Shown here in pieces: positions 42,978 to 53,270 of a stretch of 64,000 bases of DNA. The DNA comes from Gnomoniopsis sp. IMI 355080 (Eukaryota; Ascomycota; Sordariomycetes; Diaporthales; Gnomoniaceae): assembly GCA_027946555.1 (NCBI GenBank), contig JAPEVC010000054.1, positions 1 through 64,000 on the forward strand. Direction: 5' to 3'. A program made the position numbers and the translations under genes. The notes under the pieces are model-generated. The model saw only the letters and a list, made by a program, of their open reading frames with translations. It made no database searches and was not told the DNA's origin. The number at the start of each line of letters is the position of its first letter. Within the stretch, counting starts at the first letter, position 1.

Positions 42978-42983
42978 ACGCGT
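42978..42983 (+). promoter_or_regulatory. MCB box ACGCGTTA upstream of MSH3
   Basis: ACGCGT followed by TA, a full match to ACGCGTNA, 98-103 bp before the MSH3 ATG. A second CGCG element (gtcgcgtt) follows within 10 bp. Confidence 0.6.
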
Positions 42984-43080
42984 TACGGTCGCGTTAATTG
43001 ATCGAGTCCAACCTTGAGTTCATCAATCAGTGCTGGCAAACCGCGCTCCATGAGCTACCACAGCTAAGCCATAACGAGCC

Positions 43081-46000
43081 ATGGCCGGCCCGTCTAAGCA
43101 GCCTGATAAACGCCAGGCCTCGCTGACCAGCTTCTTTACCCCCAAGACCGTCAATGGCTTAACCCAGTCCCTCCACAAGAGGCCCAGCCAAGACGGCCAC
43201 AGTGCTGCTAGCAATGAGGGCAGCAGCCCGAGTCGTAAGAGACCTCTTGAGGATGATGACGGCCAAGAGAATGGAGCCACAACACCATCACTGAAAAGGA
43301 ACAAATCCAAGGATGACCGAGTACCAGAGAAGAGCACCTTCTTCTCCAAACCGCCACCCAACGCCACTGAGGATATCCCCACAGTATCAAAGGCATCTCG
43401 GACAGAGCGCTATGTTTACGATGCAGATCGGCCAACCGAGGATGTAGGGCATGTGGAAGAGGATGAAGAAGAGGCTGCTGTGCGGTCGCAAAAGGAGGAA
43501 CTGCATCGCAAGTTCGTGAAAAAATTGGGCCATCCTGACAGCATGGCTATGTTCAGACGTCGCCACTTCCAAGTCGAGGACGAAGCAGCTGCGCAGGATG
43601 AGGATGGAGAGGCTGAGGAGGCTGAGGAGGACGAGGTTGCTCGACCCAAGGCTACCAAGAAGAAGGGTGCAAAGACTGGTAAACTCACTCCAATGGAGAT
43701 CCAGTTTCTTGATATCAAGAGGAAGCATCTGGACACGGTCCTGATCGTCGAGGTTGGCTACAAGTTCCGCTTCTTTGGCGAGGATGCACGCATTGCAGCC
43801 AAAGAGCTCAGCATTGTGTGTATACCCGGCAAGTTCCGCTATGACGAGCGTAAGTGTCCATGCCCATCCCAATCGCGCTCATGCCGCTGAGAAATCACTT
43901 CCAGACCCCTCAGAAGCCCATTTGGACCGATTTGCCTCTGCAAGCATCCCGGTACATCGTCTGCCAGTACACGCCAAGCGCCTCGTGGCAGCTGGGCACA
44001 AAGTCGGAGTCGTGCGCCAGGTCGAGACGGCAGCTCTGAAAAAGGCCGGTGATAATCGAAACGCACCCTTCGTGCGAAAGCTCACCAATGTCTACACCAA
44101 GGGGACCTATGTCGATGAGATTGGCGAGTTGGACAAGGACAATTCAGGTGCTCCTCCAGGGGGCTATCTACTCTGCATCACGGAGTCCAAGGCCAAGGGC
44201 TGGGGCACAGATGAGAAGGTAGATGTCGGCATCATTGCCGTTCAGCCTGCAACTGGAGACATCATCTACGACAATTTCGAGGATGGTTTCATGCGGCGTG
44301 AGATCGAAACGAGATTGCTGCACATATCGCCCTGCGAGTTCCTGATAGTTGGAGAGCTGACCAAAGCTACGGATAAACTGCTCCAACACCTCTCCGGCAC
44401 CAGCAGCAACGTCTTTGGCGATCGCACTCGAATTGAGAAGGTGCCAAGGGGCAAGACAATGGCTGCTGAGGCGTACTCTCACGTAACACAATTCTACGCG
44501 AACAAGTTGAAGGACAAGTCCGACGAGCGGGCGTCTGCTCTGCTGGACAAGATTCTGAAGTTACCAGAACCTGTGACCGTCTGTCTTTCAGCAATGATCA
44601 CGCACCTGACCGAATACGGCTTGGAGCATATCTTTGACTTGACAAAGTACTTCGCGTCTTTCACAACGAGATCACACATGCTGATCAATGGCACAACCCT
44701 GGAGAGCCTGGAAGTCTACAGGAATCAAACGGACCACCGGGAGAAAGGCAGCCTTATGTGGGCCATCGACAAGACACATACTCGATTCGGTCAGCGGCTA
44801 TTACGAAAATGGATTGGGCGGCCACTCCTCGACAAGGAGCAACTGGAGGAGCGAGTGGCTGCTGTCGAGGAGCTCGTGGAGAACCGTTCCATATGGCAGG
44901 TCGACAAGCTTGAAGGTCTTTTGGTCAACATCAAGACTGACCTTGAAAGGAGTCTGATTCGAATTTACTATGGTAAATGCTCGAGAACGGAGCTCTTGTC
45001 CGTGCTGCAGTCCTTGCAGAAGATCTCCATGAATTACGCCAATATCAAAAAGCCGGAAGACACCGGCCTCAAATCTAGCCTCCTCAGCAACGCTATCTGT
45101 GCAATACCCCAGATTGGCGAGATCGTCGTCACTTTCTTGGAGAAAATCAACCCCGAAGCAGCCCGAAGAGATGACAAGTACGAATTCTTTCGCGAGCTGG
45201 AGGAGACAGAGGACATCACAAACAGTAAATGGAGTATTGCAGCCGTCGAGCAAGAACTCGATGCACATCGCCAGGAGGCCGCTTCTAAGCTTGGCAAGAA
45301 GGGATCTGTGTCTTATGTCACCGTGGCTGGCATCGAATTCCTGATTGAGGTGCCCAACATCGACCTGAAGAAAGTTCCCGCATCTTGGATCAAGATCTCA
45401 GGCACAAAGAAGGTCTCTCGCTTCCACACGCCTGAGGTCGTTCGCCTGATCAGCGAGCGCGACCAGCACAAGGAGTCTCTCGCCGCCGCCTGTGACGAGG
45501 CTTTCCGCGCTCTCTTAACCTCTATAGCAGCTGCTTACCAGCCGCTTCGAGACGCCGTGTCTGCCATTGCCACGCTCGACTGCCTTGTCTCACTCTCCAA
45601 AGTGGCCGCTCTGCCGGGCTATTCGAAGCCGACCTTTCTTCCTTCCTCAGCCCCTCCTACAATCTCGATATCTGCCGGCCGTCACCCCATCGCCGAGCAC
45701 ACCCTGCCAAACGGATACATACCCTTCACAACGACCCTGTCATCCCCCACTCCGCTGGCACATCTCATCACTGGCCCAAACATGGGCGGTAAATCCTCCT
45801 TTGTGCGAGCTGTTGCCCTGCTTGTCCTCCTAGCCCAGATTGGCTCCTTCGTTCCCGCCGATGCCATGTCCCTCACGCTCGCCGACCAGATACACACACG
45901 CATGGGCGCAAGAGACAACCTCTTTGCAGGCGAGAGCACCTTCATGGTAGAAGTTTCCGAGACGGCGTCCATCCTCCGCTCCGCAACTCCCCGCAGCCTC

Positions 46001-46501
46001 GTCGTCCTCGACGAGCTCGGCCGTGGTACATCCACACACGATGGCGCAGCTATCGCGTCTGCAGTGCTGGAGCACGTTGTCCGCGAGACGAAATGCCTGA
46101 CCCTGTTCATCACACACTACCAGAATCTGGCCAAGATCGCCGAAGGCCTTGGTGGCGGGCTTGTCAAGAATGTACACATGCGCTTCACCGCCACCAAGCT
46201 CACCGATGGCCACACATCCGATAGCGACGAAGAAAGTGCTCTTGGCGGTGACGAGGAGATCACCTTCCTTTACGAGGTGGCTGAGGGCGTCGCGCATCGG
46301 TCATATGGGCTGAATGTTGCCAGGCTTGCACGTATACCGCGCAAGGTTCTTGAAGTCGCCGCACGAAAGTCACGGGAGTTGGAGGACGAGATCAGACTGC
46401 GGCGTTTGAAAGGCGCCGCGACAATGTTGGAGCGTGTATTTTCAGGTGAGGCCACAGAGGATGGAATTGAGCAATTGATTTCGGGTGTTGAGCAGTTGTG
46501 A
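43081..46501 (+). CDS. MSH3: DNA mismatch repair protein Msh3
   Basis: Exon 1 is 43081-43849 and exon 2 is 43905-46501, with a 55-bp intron (gtaagt...tccag), giving 1121 residues. With Msh2 it forms MutS-beta, which recognises insertion/deletion loops. The N-terminal tail carries a PCNA-binding PIP box QASLTSFF (12-19). The MutS I domain begins at LTPMEIQFLDIKRKHLDTVL and GYKFRFFGEDARIAAKEL. The lever and clamp follow (ITHLTEYGLEHIFDLTKYF, RLLRKWIGRPLLD). The ATPase has Walker A GPNMGGKSS, the signature FMVEVSE and Walker B VVLDELGRGTSTHDG. The position of MutS I directly after a long acidic tail, and the overall length, distinguish Msh3 from Msh6 and Msh2. The PCNA gene lies 23 kb away in the same window. 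Confidence 0.96.
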
Positions 46502-47144
46502 AATGATTACGTGTGTGTACCTTGGAGCTGTGAGGTCGGGGTCTCCGAAAAGCCATTGCTCTTTGGGCTTTTACCATTCCACGTATATATTACACACGTT
46601 CAATGCTACCACACTCTCGGTACAATGTGGTATACATACTGTACTCAAGCTCTCTCCCAATGTCTTGAATCTTCAACGAAGCTTTTCATACGGTTGCCAG
46701 ATGCGAGGCTGGAACTACGGATACGAAGACATGTGAGAGTTGATGAAAAAAACTCCTCGCTTGTTTGTCTATTTGAAGTAATGTACACCCATCATTCTCT
46801 GAATACTAAAGCTATGTAATTCGAGAAGTAGAGACAAGTCGTTGCGCGCGGATTAAAAAGCATAGTCCCGAACTCATTAACATCCCCATCCCAAGAAGCA
46901 ACCACCAGTTCGGTGAAATGGATCGAAAGTAATGATGCAATGATGATATCGAAAATCAGATCTGGTCTAATCTGAGCTGACGAGATCGTTCCGTAGCGGT
47001 CTGTGAGGACAGAGGACTGCTCCCGAACGCGGATGTCAAGCTTGTTCGAAGTTACTGATCTTTTCGATATTATCGAGTATTTGCGAGAAACCGTGAGATC
47101 ATTGTATGCGACAAGTCGTTTCCACGGTTGATATTTGATATCCC
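46502..47144. other. Convergent intergenic region
   Basis: 3' flanks of MSH3 and the zinc-finger gene. No feature is recognised. Confidence 0.5.
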
Positions 47145-50100
47145 TCACTGAATCTCGAAACCGTTATCTCGGCCGCCGTTGTTACCAGACCGGAAATGTG
47201 AGCCATGGTTAGTGCCATTGTTGAGGCCGTTGTTGCTCAGGCTAATGTTGAGGCCATTGGTCATGTCGTTGTTGAAGCCGTTGTGCAAGTCGTTGTTCAT
47301 GCCACCGTGCATACCGTTGTAACCCATGCCATTCAAAGACTGAAAAGCAGAGTTGCATGGCTTGAAGGTGTCGAACCCCTGGCCGTAGACGTTGGCAAAG
47401 TTGTCCTGGTGCTGGACGTAGAGAGGGTTGAATGCACCAGGCTGCATGCTTTGACGTGGCTGGTGATATCCAGGCATGTTAGTGTTTTGCTGCATGGAGA
47501 AGGCAGCTCGATCATTTTCCTTGTCGTACATGACAAATTGGTGGTTGTCAGTGCGTCCGTACATCGAGGATAAGGGTCGGTTCGTGGGAAGACCCTGCAT
47601 GGCAGTTCGTGGTGGAAACCCAGCCTGCTGACCGCCAAAGGAGCTTCCTCCAAGACCTGTGGGCACATCATCCTGTTAAACATGGACCCACAGATGCTTT
47701 GCTCATGCCAGAAAGGGAACTCACTCTGTGCGCCTTGAGATTGTCCTCGAAAGACATTGCCTCTCAGCGATCCATCGTTTGAAGCAACATCGTGGAAGAC
47801 ATCCAGGCTACGCTTTCCACGATGAATGCCCAACTCCTCATCAGAGTCCATAATCTCCTCGTTTACCTTTGGGATCTTCTTGCCTCTACCTCGTTGGGCT
47901 CCACCTCGCTTCCCTCCTCCCCTCTTGCCTCCTCGAGAGGACCGTGATGAAGCTCCATTTACAGTTCGGGTTGTCGATCGAGTCATCCGCTCAATTGGAG
48001 AACCAATCGATTTAGACACTGCGCGAGGACCACGAGGCCTCTTTTGCTGGGGCTCGTCATCCTCGTCATCGTCCTTAGATCCCTTCCAAAATGAGGAATT
48101 AGCTTAAACATAGAATCTTAAAAGATCACCGAGAGATCATCATAGAACTTACCGGGGAGCTCAAGTCGGTTGGAGTGTCGTAAACGTTCCTCTCGTGCTC
48201 AACCTTGGTCATGGACTCGTTCCAGACTTGCTCAGTCATGCTGATAGACTCTGAAACCAGCACCATCTTGTTAAGGACGGAAGGGTGCTTTCGCTGGTTC
48301 CGTACCCGCTTCATCTCAGGCGTCGCAGCATCGAACATGCCCATGCCCTTGTGGATGATACCCTTGAGCGTGGGCGTTCTAGACCCTCCTTGTTTGCCAA
48401 TCTCAATGAGTTCATCATTCTGGTGGGAAGGATCTTGAGGGGAGTCGGGCTCGGGATAAACGCTTTGGGTTCGTTTGCCGGAGGTGGTTTGATAGGAGCT
48501 GTCGAAGGTCATGCCCGCATGCCAGTTCTGCTGGTTCAGAGGGTTCAAATGGCTGGCCGAAATTTGCAGGGCATCATCGGGCTCGCTCTTGAGGACACCT
48601 CGAGTGTCACAAGAATTCCGAGATCTCTTCTGAACAGTTTTAACATGAGCGTTTTCATTCGCAAGGAAACAACACTTGAAGGTGAAGACGAATCAGAGGT
48701 TCAGAGTAGAAGGGACATACCTCGTTGCCAATTCCTCTCTGTCTCCTCGCCAGAGTCCGCTTCTTTTGATCCTTTGTTTCCTGACGAGTCTTCAGCAGCT
48801 TCTGTATGCCATGCTGCTCGAACCAAATGTCAAACTGTATAAGCCGCTGGTGGACCTCTTGGTCGGTCTGAGCCTGAAGATCGAGGTGGAAGCGACGAGA
48901 GAGATGACCCTTGGACGAGATGTGCGTCAGGAGGTGAGAAACATCTGAGAAGGTCGGTGCCTTCTCGCACAAAATGCAGAGCAGAGGGATCGTATTGGAA
49001 TTGGTGTTCGAGCCTGCCTTGGCCTTGGAAGATTTGTGCTCGCTATCGCCTGAGGGTTCCTGGACTCCTGTGGGAGCGAATGTAATGGGGTCCATGGCCA
49101 GCTAGTCGAAACCTTCACGTCAGAAAATGTCCAAGTACAGAACTCCACAATCAATTTGGACAGAACAATGGGCGGGTGATCAAGCAATAGCGAGGGAGCG
49201 ACAGGAGGATGACAGTGTGCAGTGCGGCTGCGACCGTGAAGAGAGCGAAGGCACAACAGAATCGTGAAGGGTCTGCATGCGTGTGTCGTTAAGAAGACGA
49301 AGCTCGGAGAAGGAGTTCTTCAGAACATAGCAGGGCACAAGAGGTGAATTTGGGAAGGCGAGTCGAAGAGTGAGGTTCAGAGCATAAAACAAGAGGTGGT
49401 AGGGTGTGATGGAAACAACGACTGAGAAGTCAGGGACGGAAGGTGTTTACCTGGGAACCAGAAAGGGCGAAGGGCATCGCCGCGGCGAAGTTGAAGTTGA
49501 AGCCATTGCCCTCAAAGGTTGCAGGAGAGTATTGATGATGGAATTGACCGGCGGAAGGATCGAACCAGCTCGAGAGGCCCATACGCGAGTAGTCCATCAA
49601 CAGGTCGCTGTTGCCAGGCTGGTACTCCTTTTTGATAACTAGATTGGAGATCAGCTGCAACGTCTTTGGAAAGAGATGTCTGCAAATTTGGAGGTTGTAA
49701 TTGCCAATTGTCCCAAGTAAGGTCGAGATACAGGTCAAAAACTGTATTCTTGCACCTCAGGCTAGCCGCGCTTGCTGGCACAGATTGCAAGTCACTTGTT
49801 GTGAATGTAACCACCTGTCTCTCGCTCTTGCTATGGAAAGGAGGCCATGCTTACCTCGTTGGAAGCCCATGCCGGCTCCCTGGCTCCTGCCCATTGTGAG
49901 ATTGTACTGCTCTGCTGAATGGAGCCCTTGGGATTGGTGACCATTTGTAGAACTGTGCTGTTGCATGAAAGTGTCTACCTGTTCGGCAGTGGGGTGAAGA
50001 GTTTGAGCTGGGAAAATGGATCCGATTGAAGGTTGAGGGACACACTGAGGCATGTAGGGCATGTAATCAGGCAAGTCTGGGTACTTGTCCTGATCATTGG

Positions 50101-50356
50101 GAATTTGACATTGGGGGGAGGTGGAAAGGTCAGATGACGGGATAGAAGAGGGTACTGGGATGGAAGCAGGAGTGGGTATGGAAGGAGGAGCCTCAAGGTC
50201 GCTCTTTCGTCTAGGAGCTCGAGCTGGTCTCTTGGTCTTCCTGACCACAGCTTGCCCAAGATCCTCCCAATCTGCATCTGAGTTAGACTCACACCACTCA
50301 CTGGCAGATTCTGAGTCCAACTCAGAAGGGGTGATGTAATCAGCCTCCAGAGGCAT
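47145..50356 (-). CDS. nuclear protein with one C2H2-like finger (one or two genes)
   Basis: Proposed exons on the minus strand: 50356-49855, 49638-49451, 49101-48721, 48629-48153, 48082-47725 and 47656-47145, giving 805 residues. All joins keep phase. The first two exons (MPLEADYITPSELDSESASE, KRPARAPRRK, Pro/Ser-rich) join the third through a 349-bp intron as SGSQ/LAMDPITF. That intron is long, and the ATG of MDPITFAP could instead start a separate gene. Exon 3 carries the finger LLCILCEKAPTFSDVSHLLT followed by HISSKGHLSRRFHLDLQAQT. Next come WFEQHGIQKLL, a basic KRSRN, an RGG/KRGGGKRGG-type basic region that may bind DNA or RNA, and an Asn/Gly/Met-rich tail (MHGGMNNDLHNGFNND). It looks like a transcription- or chromatin-associated protein; the function is unknown. 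Confidence 0.65.
47205..47345 (-). repeat. Asn/Gly-rich imperfect coding repeat
   Basis: Degenerate repeats of a short unit encoding N-N-x-x-N-G / G-M-N-N-D at the C-terminus of the zinc-finger gene, giving a low-complexity prion-like tail. Confidence 0.7.
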
Positions 50357-51752
50357 GCTGAGTAAGTGCCTTTGCTGCTTGAAGAGGACTGACTGTCTGC
50401 TGATGTATGAGTCGGGTGTGAGGAGGAGGAGTGGGGGAGGAGAAGGCGAGTTGGTGGGTGGTGGTTGTTTGGGAAGGATGTGAATGTTTTTTTGGAATCT
50501 GATTGGAAGCCCCCTCTGGATTGGAAGCTGATTATAGGGTGTGTGCCTACAATGGGTGCTCATCGACGGCCACCCATCAAAGCATGGGCCACCAGAGCGA
50601 CTAAGCAGAGTATGGTCCGTTGCAACTATGGCAAGTTGTGCCACTAACGTCTAAGCAGGCCTTGTATCATTATACAATTGAGTATACTGGTGCTAGACCA
50701 AGCTAGCGACGAGATGACAACTTGTGGACAGGCCACTGAACGTTAGGTGAACACATGGACCACTACATGACTGCTCGGCTTGGATTCGATGACCAAGACA
50801 GTACCAAACAGAACATACGCCATGTTGAAGCAAACTTAACGTGGATGAAGAGAAGAGCGCCATCATATTGGGCACTCAACCTCTGAGGGAGTACTGGTGT
50901 ATGGCTACATCAGAGTCATTGGATTTTTAGCATGAGACTCAATTTAGTCCCTGGACGGGAACAGCCAACAACGATGCCGAGGATGAGAATGGCAGAAGAG
51001 GCTCATGATATCATAGGCATTGTACGCAGCAGACAATTAGCATAGCGTGTAAATGGAGGACAAAATCTTACTTTATCAAAGCTAGTAGTATGCGATATCC
51101 TCGAATACTTATTGGAGAAAGGACGGCACAAACGAACACATACGACTGGAGTTAATACATTTCAATCATCCAGTTAGGTGATCCAGTAGAGTGACAAAAA
51201 CCTACTTTTCACCTAAATGTGCACTATATCAGATGTCTACATACTGCCTATTGGATTGCACATTCCTCGATGAATCAATGTCACAAACACCAACATTGGC
51301 TAGACTCTCCACATATGCTCAATCTGAACATTTTGGAAAATATTCAGCTTCTGGTTATACCACACTCCACTGTTAATGCACAGTCGTTTGCAATCTCCTG
51401 CTCCAGGATGTAGCACCTTGGATGGTGCATTACTCGAATTCTATTCCCATCATACGAAGTGGTGTTCTGATGAAAAGGGTTCTGCTACTCCTAGGGGATG
51501 AGACAATTATCTCTCAGTTGAAGTCTAGGTAGCTTCAGGCGGGTAGACATGAAATTGAATTGAAGTTGAGTATATGAGGGACCTAGGTGGCACTAAATCT
51601 GCAGGCCCGACCCGATCCGCTCGGGCCGACCCGGTCTGCCCTGTATCAAATATGGAGATCGGCGCCGATGCCTCTCGAGATGATGTATTAGACACTCGCT
51701 CGCCTCTTCCGCTTCCGTTGGCAATTGGAGTCACCAACTGAATGACGTGAAC
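50357..51752. other. Divergent intergenic region
   Basis: 1.4 kb between the zinc-finger gene and the FAH gene. Short ORFs only; no domain, RNA gene or repeat is recognised. Confidence 0.5.
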
Positions 51753-52765
51753 ATGCCGTTTTTCTCTGTGAGTATGAGAAAGGTTCAAGGTTCTTGGAAC
51801 CGAGGCGTCTGCGCTGTATATCTCGAAGTCTGACATTTACGCAGCGTCTGGTCCGTTTCCTCGCGAAGGATGGTCGCACTTACTATGGAGATGCCATTCT
51901 TCCCCGGGGAGCGACGGACATTGGAAAGTCTAAGCAGGCTCGAATCATCACCGGCGATATCTTTGGCAAGCATGATGTGACAGACAACGTTGCTGACATC
52001 CGGCTGCTCCTCAGCCCGCTCGCGCCCGAGCACGTTCGGACGGTGCGGTGTTTGGGGTTGAACTACGCCGAACATGCAAAAGAGTCCAATTTGCCCTTGC
52101 CAAAGTATCCGGTGCTTTTCTACAAGCCGGCAACCTCACTAGCCGGGCCCTTCGACCCTGTTCCGATACATCCCATGGCACAGGAAGGGGAGGGCCTCGA
52201 CTACGAGTGTGAGCTTGTTGCGGTCATTGGAAAGACCTGTGCGGATGTTCCAGAGTCTAAGGCACTCGAATATGTTCTCGGATACGCAGTAGGAAATGAT
52301 GTCTCCCACAGAGAATGGCAACTAAAGAGAGGAGGGGGCCAGTGGGGACTCGGCAAGAGTTTCGATGGCTGGGCTCCCTTTGGACCAGGCATCGTCTCCA
52401 CTTCATTAATGAAAGATCCTCAAAATTTGAAGATATCGACGATGCTCAATGGAAAAGTATTACAGGTGAGCCCCCCGCCTTGTGGGCGCCCACTTCCTAC
52501 GATTAGACTGTCCTCTGACCATCTCCAGGATTCAAACACGTCAGACATGATCTTCAGCCTTGCAAAGACGATTGCATTTCTGAGCAAAGGTACGACACTG
52601 TTGCCTGGGGACGTTATATTTACAGGGACCCCCCAAGGTGTGGGCGCTGGTAGGAAACCACAGCTGTGGCTCAAGGACGGCGACATATGCGAGGTTAGCC
52701 TCGAAGGTGTGGGTAGCTGTGTCAATAAGGTCGAGTTTGGTGCGAAATCAAGATCAAGGTTGTGA
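51753..52765 (+). CDS. fumarylacetoacetate hydrolase (FAH) family protein
   Basis: Exons are 51753-51767, 51845-52465 and 52529-52765, giving 290 residues. Exon 1 is only 15 nt (MPFFS) and restores the common family start FSRLVRFLAKDG. The 63-bp second intron (gtgagc...tccag) is a multiple of three and open, so a continuous reading frame runs through it. The FAH fold is shown by TVRCLGLNYAEHAKESN, PVLFYKPATSLAGP and the metal-site ELV block (GLDYECELVAVIGK), with GYAVGNDVSHREWQ, GKSFDGWAPFGP and GDVIFTGTPQGVG. Relatives hydrolyse or decarboxylate acylpyruvates and related 2-oxo acids with Mg2+ (FAHD1/fumarylpyruvate hydrolase type). The substrate here is not known. Confidence 0.92.
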
Positions 52766-53270
52766 AAGATATGTTGATTATAGTCCGTGTATTCTTGGAA
52801 GTCTGGTCAACATGAAATGAATCTGACCAATCCCATGGTGCAAAGTCTGTCCTTAATCGCTGCATGCGACAGCGCAGACACAAACTTGAGAGTCCGAGTC
52901 AACGGTAGTGGTGACCCCTTGCAATGCGACTTCCCTATGCGTGCGATCCTTTGACCAGCTCTGGCCTCTTAAGGTTGGTCCAGACAACAGAAGGCACACG
53001 CTCGCTATCGAAGTGCTCCATCGCCGATACATTCAACTCTCCTAGGAAATATTGGTCTGCCCTCTAGAGCAGATAGCTTCCTCGTGGCTTGCGTCCTTCG
53101 CTGTCACTCGCTTCTCCAACATTGTATTTCATCTCACAAGCACATCTCCAACCGCCCCCCTGCCCCGCGAAGAAAAGGAAGACAATGCTTTAATTGGTGA
53201 AGCAGTGCAATGTACCGGCTCAACGCAAGGGCCCTAGAAAAGAAACGCGCCGGCCTAGTAATAGACAGCT
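52766..53270. other. Intergenic
   Basis: 3' flank of the FAH gene and leader of the RBR gene. Nothing is recognised. Confidence 0.5.

Larger units (their letters stand above)
40710..43080. other. Divergent intergenic region sugar transporter / MSH3
   Basis: 2.4 kb. The left part holds the CreA-type cluster (41119-41150). The right end holds a palindromic GTAC-rich stretch (42875-42894) and an MCB box (42978). ORFs in between (41574-41993, 42248-42661) show no domain. Confidence 0.5.

Noticed and set aside
47205..47573. Val-rich plus-strand ORF
   Set aside because: Mirror of the Asn-rich repeat of the zinc-finger gene.
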